Shown piece by piece: positions 1 to 13,500 of a DNA stretch of 64,000 bases. This DNA comes from Anisodus tanguticus. Lineage: Eukaryota > Streptophyta > Magnoliopsida > Solanales > Solanaceae. Below the pieces are notes generated by a model. It saw nothing but the letters and a program-made list of their open reading frames with translations, had not been told where the DNA came from and searched no databases. Each line of letters starts with the position of its first letter. The stretch's first letter is position 1. The DNA lies in assembly GCA_034509755.1 (NCBI GenBank), contig CM067557.1:36080001-36144000 (forward strand). Direction: 5' to 3'. Made by a program: the position numbers and the translations under genes.

Positions 1-1046
1 CAGCATTCCTTTACAACCATACCTTCATTTAACAACAATACCTTGGTCATGCATTATTCATTGAAAACAATTATTCAAGCTCTGTTGTATTTTAATCAAT
101 AATTCGAGTTGTCTTTTAAGATCAAAGAAGAAACATGTTTGTTCTGTCATTGTACTTCGATTTCTTCCGTCTCAGTTAGATCATGAGCCCAAGTTGAAAG
201 GATTTATCTAATGCATTTTGCAGCGTGCCATCTCTTTGGATTAGAATCTTTTACAACTTGATATGCTGAGATTTGCCCAGTATAACATGATAGACTTGAG
301 CACATTTGAAGATTCAAGGTTCTGTGATAATACATGCATATAATTGAGCTGATTAAATTTGGCTGAGTGAGGGAATGGTTGATTTATTTTAGGAAGTTAG
401 AAATAACAATGGGACCTTTATCTCTTGCAAAATTACTTGCAGGGATTCAGATTACTGTTTAACTTTATCGGCTAAATTGAAGAACTGTGGAAAAAAGTTT
501 AACCAAAAACACCAACAAAGTCAGCATCAAGTTCTAGAAATTGTATCACAAAAGAACTGCATTATTTAGACACTAAATATAATAGAAGTCGCATCTCAAA
601 AAAAACAGCAACACTCTAGAAAATATAGTAAAAATTACACCTCCAAATGTGAGTTTTTGCTAAATCTCTTTTTTCACAATTTCGTCAAATCTAAGAGGTA
701 AAGTGTGTTAAATATTTGAAGGGCAGCAAAACTGCTCACTTCTTGCAAGCAAACCTAAATGACGAAAACTGCTCAAAAGTATATCTGAAGGAATACATAT
801 TGAACCTATCACCCAAACATATGAAATCATTCTTTTTATTTTCTCTTAACATAAACGATTTTAGAACCGATTCAATGGGTTCAACTCAGCCCATTACTTT
901 CTCCTCGATTTGAAATACATATCCAACAGCTCTTCATGCATGTTCTGTAAATTAGACTCATCATTTTGAACCCACTGAATATATATAAATTCTTGATTTG
1001 TATCTGTCAATACAAGACTACAAAATACAGAAGAAACATATAATTT
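1..1046. other. AT-rich 3' flank of the homeobox gene
   Basis: No gene is supported here. The part nearest 1046 should hold the 3' untranslated region of the minus-strand BEL1-like gene, which stops at 1047. A short open frame at 716-913 has no recognisable domain and an AT-rich non-coding look. Confidence 0.5.
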
Positions 1047-1592
1047 TCAACCAACAAAATCATGCAACAGTTGCCCTCCAATAATAGTATGATCTCTTCC
1101 TAACTGACGATTTTGTGCTTCAAATCCACCACCAAACATGAATCCCTCATTATTTGCATCGATACCAAAACGGCGTGCTGCATTTCTTGGAAAGGGTTCC
1201 GACAAACCCCCAATTCCATTTCCATTATTGTTCTGATGAAGTCCCAATGTTAATGACACCCCACCATTTCCAGCTGACGATACACTTGCTTGTTTAAGTC
1301 CAACACGAGAATGAGGCGAAAAATTGTCGTATGATAAATTCATTTCATCTGCTGGATCATTATTTCGTGTTCGCTTGGATGGAACTTGTTGAAATTGGTG
1401 TGCAGATGTAGATGGATTTTGATCAGATGGAAGTGAATTATTACTCGGGGGAAAATGTTCAGTCGGATTGTTGTTGTTTTGTCCCTGCCTTTGTGAAACT
1501 GATTTGTGAGCTTGCCTAGTTTCAAGCATGTGTATCTCTTCCACCATAGGCTTCCATAGTCTAACTCTTGCATTGATGAACCAGTTGGAAAC
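1047..1592 (-). CDS. PNY/BLH9-like: PNY/BLH9-like exon 4 (homeodomain helix 3, C-terminus, stop)
   Basis: The exon starts after GATCAG on the minus strand with [20 protein letters not shown], the recognition helix and following conserved segment. An Asn/Gln/Ser-rich tail follows, then VSLTLGLH and LLHDFVG before the stop. It is 182 codons including stop, in phase 0 with exon 3. Confidence 0.93.
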   Translation of the reverse strand, partial: VSNWFINARVRLWKPMVEEIHMLETRQAHKSVSQRQGQNNNNPTEHFPPSNNSLPSDQNPSTSAHQFQQVPSKRTRNNDPADEMNLSYDNFSPHSRVGLKQASVSSAGNGGVSLTLGLHQNNNGNGIGGLSEPFPRNAARRFGIDANNEGFMFGGGFEAQNRQLGRDHTIIGGQLLHDFVG

Positions 1593-4500
1593 CTGATCCC
1601 ATTAGTGAATCACACTGAATTAGATAATTGCAAAAAGACATGTTATCTGACTAGAGAGTTTAAGAAAGAATGAGAAAATTTTAAAACTTGTGATCTTAAA
1701 CATGTTAAAACATTTGTGTTGCTACAAGACTTATGATTTCAAATATTTCATAATATTTCTATGACTACAGAAACTTCTCATTAAGCATAAATTGAGAAAC
1801 TTAAATTAAATTGTTTACAAATTTAGAAATGAATCATTCTTTTCTGAACGGATAAAAAAAGAACGAGTTTACATGATTTGAAATGGAGGGAGTATCAAGG
1901 AGTGTAAATTTGAAAAATGCACACACCTGATTCCTTGAGAGACCAGTCTGTTTGGCCAGCATTACTTTGTCAAAATCTGTGGGATAGCTGCAACGGTATC
2001 AACAATAATAAGTTAAAATTACAGAGACAAAACCATTAACATTCAGTTCATCCCTGGATCACCTTTTAAAAAAGACAACGTAGAGAGAAGGGTATTTATA
2101 TATGTTTTTCAACATACATATTCTACTACGTGTTTTACAGTTATAAGTCCATACTTTCACCGTTTCCCACATGAATAAAACCATAAACAAACACATGCAT
2201 TCTTTTCTAAAGGTATATGTTGTTACCTACTATTAAAAGACATTCTTCTACTTTGGAGTTGAGTGTGAGAGGAGTGAAATGAAACTCTAGTAGTCGCTTC
2301 TATGCTAGTGTCTTCGATTGGTGATTTAGGGCTTTTTTACTCGGAAACTATCAATCTATAGGTGAGAGTGTATGAGTATAGAAATAGAGGAGGTTAACCG
2401 CGTCCTAGACGCAATAACCAAAGTTATTTTTTTCAATGTTAAACTTTAACATAACTCATTTGACTTATCTAAACATATAATGATTGGTTTTATTTATACG
2501 TGACAACTATTGAATAATGTTAACAAATTATGACTTTGATTATAAGTCGTTATTAGCAATAATACTTAATAAGATGGAGATGTAATAGTAATAACTGCAT
2601 ACTTATATAAATATAACATATTGTGGTCTTTGTAGCAAGAATATACACATCAAAAAAATTTGCATCAACCCACAATGCAAACATCCCTCCCAATAGACAT
2701 CACCCTACATAACAAAAAACACCACAGAAATATCTACGAGGACGACAAAAATATCAACCCACAAAAAACAAACTCAAGGACCAACCTACATAACAACAAT
2801 CTCAATAGCAACCAACAAGCTAGGGGTTGTTGATACTCTGTTCTCCAGATTGCTCTGCCACAACATTTTCATTAGCCAAATTGTCACCGGAGAGCACGAT
2901 AATATTGACACTGTTTGATAGAATAATTTCCCTTAGGGATTTATTTCATTAATCACAATATATATATATATACATATATAGTTGTACAGAAGTTGAGTCC
3001 TAATACGGTAAGAATCCTAACTTACCTTAATCGGTTGATTCCAAATACAATAAGAATCCTAAGTTACCTTAAATATACATCTATCATAATTACAATATAT
3101 ACTGTGAATATTCGGAGAATAATCGCTAATACTCCCCCTCAGACGGAGCGGGAGGAGGCCGAACGCTAAGGCTGGATCGGAAGTCGGTGAAGAGCTGTCT
3201 CGGTAGTCCCTTTGTGAAAAATATCTGCATACTGATAGGAGGAAGGCACGGGTAATATTTTGACCTGACCAAGGACGACCTTCTCTCGTACAAAGTGGAT
3301 ATCCATCTCAATATGCTTGGTACGCTGATGTTGGACCGGATTGTGAGACATGTAGATGGCGGAGATGTTGTCACAATAAACTATAGACGCTTTTCGCAGT
3401 GGACACTAGAGCTCCAAAAGAAGATTATATTTTGACCTGACCAAGGGCGACCTTCTCTCGTACAAAGTGGATATCCATCTCAATATGTTTGGTCCGCTGA
3501 TGTTGGACCGGATTGTGAGACATGTAGATGGCGGATATGTTGTCACAATAGACTATAGACGCTTTTCGCAGTGGACACTGGAGCTCCAAAAGAAAATTTC
3601 GGAGCCAACAGAGCTCAGCAACGACATTAGCAACTTCGCGATACTCTGCTTCAGCACTCGAACGGGATATAGCATGCCGCTTGGCTGACCATGAAATAAG
3701 ATTATTCCTAAGAAATACACAATAGCCTGAGGTGGAGCGTCGTGTGTCTGGGCATCCTGCTCAATCTGCATCCGTGTAAGAGAGTAACTTGTTTGGGGCA
3801 GAGGGGTAGAGATGTAGTCCAAAGTCCAGTGTGCCCTGAACATATCTGATAATACGTTTGAGGGCGGCAAAATGGGGCTCTCGAGGGTCGTGCATAAACA
3901 GACACACCTGCTGAACGGCATATGCAACATCAGGCCTAGTGAATGTAAGATACTGAAGGGCACCTGCAAGACTCCGATATAAAGTGGGATCAGAAACTGA
4001 CGCACCGTCATTGGCACTGAGCTTGGATTTCGAGTCAACTAGAGTTGGCATAATTTTACAATTTGCCATCTTAGCCCGATATACTATCTCTTCTGCATAT
4101 TTACGCGGACACAAAAACATAGTAGCTGCAGATCTGGTCACTGATATACCCAAAAAATAACTCAGCTTGCCCAAGTCAATCATGGCAAATTCATTTTTGA
4201 GTAGAACAATGATTTCATTTTTCAAACCGTCGGATGAGGCAGTAAGAACAATGTCATCCACATATATGAGAAAATAAGCGGTGCTGCTACCTCGATGAAA
4301 AGTGAAGAGAGAGTTATCACACCTGCTACATATAAAACCGATCTGCAAAAGATACCTGGCAAAGCGATCATACCACGCGCGGGGTGCCTGTTTCAAGCCA
4401 TACAATGACTTCCTGAGACGACATACAAACTGCGGGACTACCGGATGAACAAAGCCAAGGGGCTGATGCATGTATACAGTTTCTTTCAAATCTCCATGTA

Positions 4501-7500
4501 GAAATGCATTCTTGACATCAAGCTGATGAATCGGCCAATGCATGCCCATAGCAATACTGAGAACAGTCCGAATAGTGGCCGGTTTAACAACCGGACTGAA
4601 TGTCTCTCCATAATCAATATCATCCTGTTGATTAGTGTCATTGGCAACCAGTCTTGCCTTATACCGCTCCAAGTCACCACTGTCTCTGAACTTGTGACGA
4701 AATAGCCACATAAACCGGATAACATTCACACCATCTGGTCTAGGTACCAAATCCCAAGTGTCCTGCTTGGTTAAAACGTTAAACTTCTCGCACATGGCCG
4801 CATTCCAATTAGGGTCCAGTTTAGCTTGTTTTGAATTTTTTGGAATGGGTGATAAAGTTTGTGTGGAGAGGTTGAAGTGAACCTTAGGTTTGAAGATCCC
4901 GTGTTGTGCACGAGTCTCCATGCGATGGGTAGGCAGCAGTGGTATGTCTGGACTGGGAGTTTGTGGCGGCATAGGTCTGGTTCTAAGGCAGTAGCATCTG
5001 CAAGTCGATAGGTGGCTGCAGACTGTCTGTTTCTGGAGGGGTGGTGGTTGGTCTCGGGTCGATGGTTGGTCGAGCGGTGGAGGTGTCGAGCAGTGGAGGG
5101 TTCGACGGAGACAGAGGGGGTGTTTGGTTGGTGACGACACCGGACAGTGTGGGTGGCGTAGCTGCTGGAGCAGTCCGCGACTGAACTGAAACTGTCGGGA
5201 GATACATCGAATGGATTAGAGGAGACGGAGGACTCATCTAGAAATGTGTAATCCGTGGTTTGGAATTTTTGAAGGTTGGAAAATGGATAGTTCGTCTCGT
5301 CGAATGTGACGTGACATGAAATGATGACCTTACGAGTGGTTATGTCATAACACAAGAAACTCCGATGATTTGTTGAGAAACAAATTAATACACATAGTGT
5401 AGTGCGTGGGGCTAGTTTGTGAGGTGCAGTGGAGGCCATGTTGGGGTAGCATAGGCAACCGAAGATGCGTATTTGGTCATAAGAAGGGAACCTACGGTAT
5501 AAGATTTCGATTGGGGTTTTGTTTTGGAGAGTGCTGGTTGGTAAAATGTTAAGGAGGTATTCTACCATTTTGACAGCGTAGACCTAGAATAACGGTGGAA
5601 GACTGGCATGAAAGAAAAGGGTACGTACCGTGCTATTGATGGTTCGGATGATTCTTTCAGCTTTGCCATTTTGGGAGGAAGTGTAGGACAAGAAAAACGG
5701 AAAACCATGCCTTGTTTAGAGCAGAAATTGTGAAATGCCGAATTATTAAATTCACGTCCATTATCACATTGAAATTTTTTTATAGATTTTTCAAACTGTA
5801 TTTTAATGAATTTTTGAAATTCAAGGAATTTGGCACACTTCAGATTTGAATTTCAGTGGGTAAATCCAAACAAAATGTGAAAAATCATCTAAAAATACTA
5901 TATAAAATTTGTGACCTAAAGAACTAACAACCGGAGATGTCCATAAATCAGCATGAACAATATCAAATGGGGAAAAAGTAACACTGTTGGATGACATAAA
6001 TGGAAGACGAGTATGTTTGTCGAGCGGGCAAGAAAAACAGTGTTGGCCAAGTTTCCCATTATTACATTGAATACGCTTAGTAGTCCTAAGAAAAGTAAAA
6101 ACAGGGTCTCCGGGGTGTCCGAGTCTGTTGTGCCAAGTTGAGGGAGAGATCGCCGCAAGGGATAGAGGTGCTTGCGGTCTGACAGCGAAAGATTGAGCAA
6201 AGGGGTAGAGGTATCCCACACTATTGCAGCGCGTAAGAATTTTCCCCGTATTGAGTTCCTTCACAGAAAAACCAAAAGGGTCAAATTCGACAGACACAGA
6301 ATTATGGCGAGTGAATTTTCTAACAGAGATTTAAGTTTTTAATGATGTTGGGGGTGTATAGGACGTGATTTAGGGAGAAAGACGGGTGTGGGTGTGGGTG
6401 TTTGGTGTGTGTGTTACCGTAACCTTCAATTGAAATGCGATGACCATTGCCGACAGTAATAAATTGAGGACACTTTAACCGGAGTAGTTGAGATAAGTTA
6501 CCTGACGAACGGGTGAGGTGAGATGTGGCTCCGGTGTCCATGTACCAATTTTCGTCGGGCTGTTGAAAGTTCACGGTGTTGTAGGCCTGGCCCAAATCAG
6601 TGGGGGCCAGGCTGCTGCTGCTAGGCCTATCTGGTGGCTGGGGCAGAGCCTAATAGGCCAGTCGACCATGCGGGCTGCTGGAACTGGGCCCCTGCAGTTG
6701 GGTATGGGCATGCAGGCGAGGCCCAGTTCTGCTGGTTGGGCGAAACTGGCTGATGTCCAGCCCACTGGAAATAGGCAAAATTTGGGCCTGGCAGCTGGTT
6801 GCGTTGGCCCTTGCCGCGGCCCTTGCCTTTGTTATTGTTGTCGCGGCCTCTGCCGCCACGACCTCCGCCACGGGATTAGTGTTGTTGGTGGTCATGTGGT
6901 GGTGGCGGGGTGGTGTTGGTCACCGGTGATGCCATCCCTTCAACGACCAACGCCTTTTGATTATACTCATCTTGTTTAGCACGTTGGGTTTCTTCCAACA
7001 ATAGTTGTGAACGTGCCTTGGTGAAACTAGGTAGTGGGTCGGCATGTTGAATCATCGTTGCAAGTGTATCGTATTCACTTTTCGGTAGACCGGTAACTAA
7101 TTAAAGTACTATCTTAATTTCAGAAACAAATGTCCCGACGTTGGAAAGTTAGTCGGCTATGAGTTTCAATTGTTTGCAATATTCAGACATGTTAAAATTC
7201 TTGAGGCGCGTATTGTTGAATTGTTCTTCCAAATACACGGCCCGAGTATTTTTGTTGTCCTGAAAGATTTCTTCCAACCGTACACAAAGCTCACGTGCCG
7301 TGGCACCTGTTTTCATGATAGTACACAACAAGTCCTTTGAGATGGTGATGTATATCCACTGTTTGACAATGGCGTCAAGGCGACGCCATGTTGATTAGGC
7401 AATATCGGTGGGACGAGGAACAGAGTCATCAATATGGTCGAGCACGTTGTACGCACATGCATGAATATAGAACAGTTCTGTCCATATGGAATATTGACAG

Positions 7501-10500
7501 TCTTCTTGATCATTAATCACAATATATATATAGTTGTACAGAGGTTGAGTCCTAATACAGTAAGAATCCTAACTTACCTTAATCGGTTGAATCCTAATAC
7601 AATAAGAATCCTAAGTTACCTTAAATATACATATATCATAATTACAATATATACTGTGAATATTCGGAGAATATTCGCTAATAGACACGACCGTGCTGCG
7701 GTGCAGATTTCATACAATTGACAACAACGGAGACTCTCGGAGTAACACATCCCTTAATCCCTCGTATCCTTTTTCATCCTGCCCATGAGATCAGTAACAT
7801 ATTGTCTTAAAGTTCCAGTCAATGTTGGCTGCATTTATACATCTGGTGAAGCGTCCTGAGGGATATAGTAGGGATTGGTGTAAGATGTTTCTTTTTAACG
7901 TTTTTGGTGTGTTCCATTTTTAAGATAAAAATAGAAATTAGAAAAGAGAAGTGTAGAGAAATTGTGTATGTAACATTATATAGACTGAAAATGGATGCAA
8001 CTTGAAACTTTTGGACTCTGTGTGTAATGAGAGGATTGTAGGTGACTATTTGTGTAGTAGGTACTCGAGTGGTTCAGTTACACCTCGTAAGATTAAGACG
8101 ATAATTAAGAACGTAATTAAGGAAATAGGATTCAAATACCGAAAATTAGTATACAAGAGGATGTGATTCCGAAAAGATGTTGGTCACAATGAGGGTGACG
8201 TTGGAAACTTATAAAAAAATTGTATAGTCCCGATATGGGTTAATAATGTATTATAAAATTATGACATTGAGGATACGAGGCTTATGAAATTCTCGGAAAT
8301 TAAAAGAAGTGGGTTTGAGATTTATTAATTGAAGAACTTGGGGGCCAAAGTGTAAATAATAAATTTCAGATTTTTTTTATTTTAAAACCTACATTCATCT
8401 CTTTCATTCTAAACTTTAAACAAAACCTCACCTCTCTTCTCCAAACCCAACCCCCCCCCCCCGCTGGCCAAAAATCACCCCCAACTCCATACCCAATTTA
8501 AGATTTTTATCTCCTCTTCTTGGACTACATTATTCACAAAATTAGAAGCCAAAACAATACCAAAAATAGTGGCAAAAACGTGCCACTGCTTACCGAAAAT
8601 TAGACCAGAAATTTCAAATTTTTTGGAGGAAATTTTGGAAGAAAAATGGGTAAGGATGATGGTTTAACATTGTAGAACACTTGCATGTCAATTGGAGTTG
8701 AAGAAGTGAACAAAAAAAGGGAAAGAAATACGAAAACAGTGGGGAATTTCGGACAAGCAGTGGACAGAAAATTGTGGACTTTTTGGACGAATTTGAGGTA
8801 TAAAATTCTTCTTTCTATAATTTAATTGGAATGCATGTTGTTAGAATTAAGTATATGAATTTGTGTTAAGAAAAATTTGGAATTTAAACAATGCATGTGA
8901 CAATTTTGGGCTAGTTGCCAATTTGGGACAGATTTTAGGTATTGTTGGATTCGTTGGTTATTGTTGTATTATTATCACTAATTGCATGATGAAATTGAAA
9001 GGAAACATTGATATTAAAGTTTAAAATTAGTTATATGAAAGTATTGAAATATGGAATTGGATTTTAGGAGTTAAGACTAGAGTTATGGAATTATGACATG
9101 TTGTGGCCAAGAACTTGCATGAAATCGTTGGACATATTGAGATGGATATGGATTGTTTTAGGGACTGTTTTGTGGTGTTATAATGCTGAAAATTTAGTTA
9201 CCATTATGCATGTTTAAGTGTAATAATTGCTAATGTAAGTCCTAAAGGAATACGGGTGTAGAAAGGTGTAGAAAGGCTTCACATTCTACCCTCGTTGTTA
9301 TTGGAACATGGACTGTTTTTGTGGGCTGTTTTAATGTGGATTAAGAGGCTAAATTTACATGAGAAGTGGGTGTGTAAATCTCATTTGTTGCTGTTTTGGT
9401 TGTGCCCTTAATTGGTGCTTGGTTATTGATGTTGTTAGCCTCGTTTGGAAGTTGTGAAAACATGTATAAACAAGGGAAGTGCTACCCGAATTTTTATAGA
9501 ATAGGAAGTCGTTATTCGATATAAAGTATGTCAGTGATCATAGAATTGACGAACGTATTACCATTATTATAGGTTGAAGTTCTAAAACGAGACGTACTCT
9601 AATATTGAGTTGATTAGTTCGTCTAAGAGGTATGTGAACTATTCCTTCTTTCTTTGGCATGATTTTTATTTAATGAAGGTACGGCGGACGTACATGATTC
9701 TTATACAGTTTAATTCCTAAAGATGTTAGTTATGAGAAGTGCCTATGATTTTTCAGTAAAGAGTTTATTATGACATTATTATAATGATTTTATTGGGAGT
9801 CAAATGAAAATTTTGATTGCATATGGTTACTCATGAAATCTACTCGTGCTAAGTGTTATTACTTCACTTCACCGAATCCCGGGCCGAGTTATGTTCGTGC
9901 ACAGCCTTGCATTTTTCACCGAGTCCCAAAATGGGCCCGGGAATGTTCGTGCACAGCTTTGCATTTTTCACCGAGTCCCAGAATGGGCCGGGTTACGATA
10001 TGACTTTACCGAGTCTCAGAATGGGCCGGGTTATGAAATGACTTTACCGAGTCCCAGAATGGGCCGGGTTATGATATGATTCCACCGACTCCCGCATTAG
10101 TGGGCCGGGTTACGTTACAGGTATATATATGTATATGGACAGGCATTCATGTTTTCTTGACTTGACTCTCATTTTTACAAGGCACAACTGATTTTTATTG
10201 TTTATGGCACAGTTGGATTTGAATCCTGATTTTTATACTGACCTCTTGTTATCCATTGGCTACTTATGATCTCATTTGCAGTTTCATGTTTACATACTCA
10301 GTACATTATTTCGTACTGACCCCCTTTCCTCGGGGGGCTGCGCTCATGCCCGCAGGTACAGGTGTTTAGTTTGGTGACCCTCCGGTTTAGGTTCCTGCGC
10401 AACTGTTTGGAAAGCTCATTTGATCCAGAGCTTTACCATTTTTGTACGGAACCCTATCATTTTGATTTATGTATATTTAGGGGCACGACGGGGCCTTGTC

Positions 10501-13500
10501 CCGTCACATGTCGTTGTCCTTCTCTAACTCACAGGCTAGGGGCCTGGGGCCGAGTGAAATAAGGACATTCTGATCGACCCGATTGGCTCTCGTTCTGGTT
10601 TGGCGGAAAGGTGAAAAGCACAAAATCTTTCTTCCTGGTTGGTGTACTAGGGCGAGGCGAATCCCAACCCCTTCGTTAGCTAGCTTAGCTTCGCCAATTC
10701 AGTGCTTTATTTGTCGAGTCAATCTTCCTGGAGAAGACTTGAAAAGGATTTCCCGAGCATGGTTGAGGCACATTTGGGGATTTGACGATAAAGATCGGAC
10801 TAAGGGTCCTGGTACTATCCATTCGATTTCTAAAAAGGATTACTAATCCTTAACTTTTCGAGGAATCCTTCATCAGTGGTTGTGAATGACTGATTTTTTC
10901 AATCTTTTCGACCTTGGTTTCGTAGGAGCAAGTCAGAAAGATTGAGAAATAGAACCATCTGATTTAATTACGGGCTTTGAATTTGGACAGATCTGGAGGG
11001 CCTTCTTGCATGGACTTGGGCTTGCTTTGATGATGGGCGCGTGGAGAAGCATTGGGAACCCCCATTTTTTTTCTTCGGAGCCGTTTCTTTTTCCGTCCCT
11101 GGTGGAACTCCTCAAAAGTGCCAAAAATCTCCTCATCAATGGCATAATTAGCTAGGCTATCTGCCACAGCATTTCCTTCCCTGTACACATGAGAAAATCG
11201 AAGCGCTGTTTTTTGATTGCAGCTAGCGCGCTTGACTAATAAGATAGAAAGGGCCTTTCTCGCTTGTTTGAAGCCATATAAGGCTTTCTTCAATCGGCAA
11301 ACAAGGGGGAAGTCTGCCACAGGCGGGCGGGAACGACGGAAGTGGAGTTGCAAACTGCCAATTCAGACCAGCTAGTATCTCTTTAATTTACTTAATGCAC
11401 TCACAAGCGCACTTGCACTTGCTTGATTATTTGGAGAGGGGCTTCGTTTCCCTCCTTTTCCTGCTAGGCAAGCATCCTCCTGTATCATATTATTTCTGCT
11501 TGACCGAGAGTTATGGCATTCAATCTCATATTGCAAGAAATCCAAGAATTGAATATTACCTAATTGTTCGGGTCCATTTATCCACTTAGAGCAGATGGAG
11601 ATTCTCGGACGGGGAAAAGCGGCAATTCGAATCGACCAATCGAATCCGGTATATTTTCCACGTTCATAGGAGTGCGTTTAAGAAATGAGTAAAAGTAGGT
11701 AACAGAAGGGGAGGGATTGCTCTTTTTTATTAGTGAGGACAAGCCGCTTTCATGCCTTTATCTCAGCGAACAGATCAAATGTCCAATCCATTTATTTTTC
11801 TGAAAAAATGCAAGACAAGAAGAAAGCAAGAAAAGGATAGCGATCGCTTTGGGAACGTGCGAAGCAACTCTCTTGACTATAAGGAAAGAGAGGTGATCCA
11901 CATCTTAGGGTCAGGCGCCGATCAGGCCCTAAATTATCAACAGCCTCTCTAGGGGCCGACCCGGCACCGACCGGCTGAGACTCCCCAACAATCTTTTTCT
12001 GCGAGTGAAAACCCTAAAAAAAAAATGCGAAGGTATTAATGTCCATTGATTTAGACTCCTTCCCCCTTCTCAACTACGAAAAAGATCGAGAGGGGCCCGA
12101 AAGCCCCATGTCGCTGACTGGGGTCTCTCCCCCTCTGGCAGAGTTGGGTAAAGATCGATTGAGACTCCCTCCACGGTCCCACGAAGATCTCTACGTACTT
12201 GTCCAGGACAAGTGAGATCTTCGGTCTCTGTTTCCGGAAGAAATCGAAGAATTTCTTGGGAATCCTACAAGATCCGTTCGTTCTTTGTTTGTTTTTCCTT
12301 TCCTTGGACGTGCTAGTACTCAATTTCTTGGATTTGAATTTGATGAAGTGAAGACACTTATCGAGGCCGGGCTTAGAGCGCGTGAAACTCATCACTACCT
12401 CGTAAGGGCGTTGAGACCATTGGAGATCTACTTCCAATTAGCAATAAGAGAAAAAGAAAAAAAGACAAATAGGAGGCGTGGGCCACAGGTCGCACATAAG
12501 CCGCCGGGTCGCACGGGAAGGGACAATAAGGAAACTCGACTTGAACAGCGCGTCCCCAGAAAAGCTTTTTTTTGAGAATCCGACAACTTATGCAGGAACT
12601 TTCCAACAGACCGGTTCTTTCGCTTCCACAGCTAAGAAGGCTTTATTGAAAGCTTTAAAAGAGTGGGAGAAAGGGGACGCATGAGCGTTGGATAATGGAA
12701 AGAAGGTAGAATTGCTCGGGACCTAGTGATCGATTCTTTTTCTTTTATATAGGTAGGGTTGGGCAGCGACTCTATGAGAAAATGGGTCAAATTCTACAGG
12801 ATCAAACCTATGGGACTTAAGGAATGATATAAAAAAAAGAGAGGGAAAATATTCATATTAAATAAATATTAAATATGAAGTAGAAGAACCCAGATTCCAA
12901 ATGAACAAATTCAAACTTGAAAAGGATCTTCCTTATTCTTGAAGAATGAGGGGACTATTCGGGAAGCGCTTACCAGCCCCTTTACCGATACCAAGGGGAA
13001 GCAGGAATTAGACCAATAGGGCACTGCTCTCCGTCTGTCGTAACAACAACAAAAGTCCATACCGGACCAATAGTTGAAACTCAATCGGGAGATGTTGAGA
13101 AGTTAAAATTTTGGTAGATAGGGATCCCGTAAAAACGTCATTCGAGGAATGGGCCAGACCGGGAAAACCTTCCACTGGCAGGCGATCGTGTTTTTCACAG
13201 GATTTTTCGTTACTCATGTCAGCATTCTCACTTCTGATATCTCCAGGTCTTGTCACCAAAAACCTTCCCCGACTCGCCCAAGGAGTGGCAGATTTGGATG
13301 GAGTCTCGCTCATAGAGGAAGAGTACGCAGCTCGTGCAATCAAGGAAAAAAGCCTTCGCCTTCTTGCCAATCAACTGACCCGCTTTCCTTGGTCGACAAG
13401 GGAGCTACCCCTAATCCCTACTTTCAGCGGAGTTTCTTCTATCTTTTTTTCCGGGCCTCGCGCCTTTCCTTCCCGCTTCTTCCTTGAGATTCAATCTCAG

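Larger units (their letters stand above)
2912..7683 (-). mobile_element. Ty1/copia retrotransposon (degenerate), minus strand
   Basis: The target duplication GACAC is exact at 2907-2911 and 7684-7688. The LTRs are 2912-3131 (3' LTR in element orientation, beginning TG on the plus strand) and about 7511-7683 (5' LTR, which lacks the roughly 37 bp next to the primer site). A purine tract (GAGGGGGAG on the minus strand) sits beside the 3' LTR at about 3132-3142. Gag, protease, integrase, RT and RNase H remains follow in copia order on the minus strand. Several in-frame stops and frameshifts make it inactive. It is inserted in the left foldback arm. Confidence 0.93.

Noticed and set aside
9866..10108. 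CRISPR-like array
   Set aside because: Units vary in length and sequence, have no regular spacers, and occur in LTRs of a plant retrotransposon.
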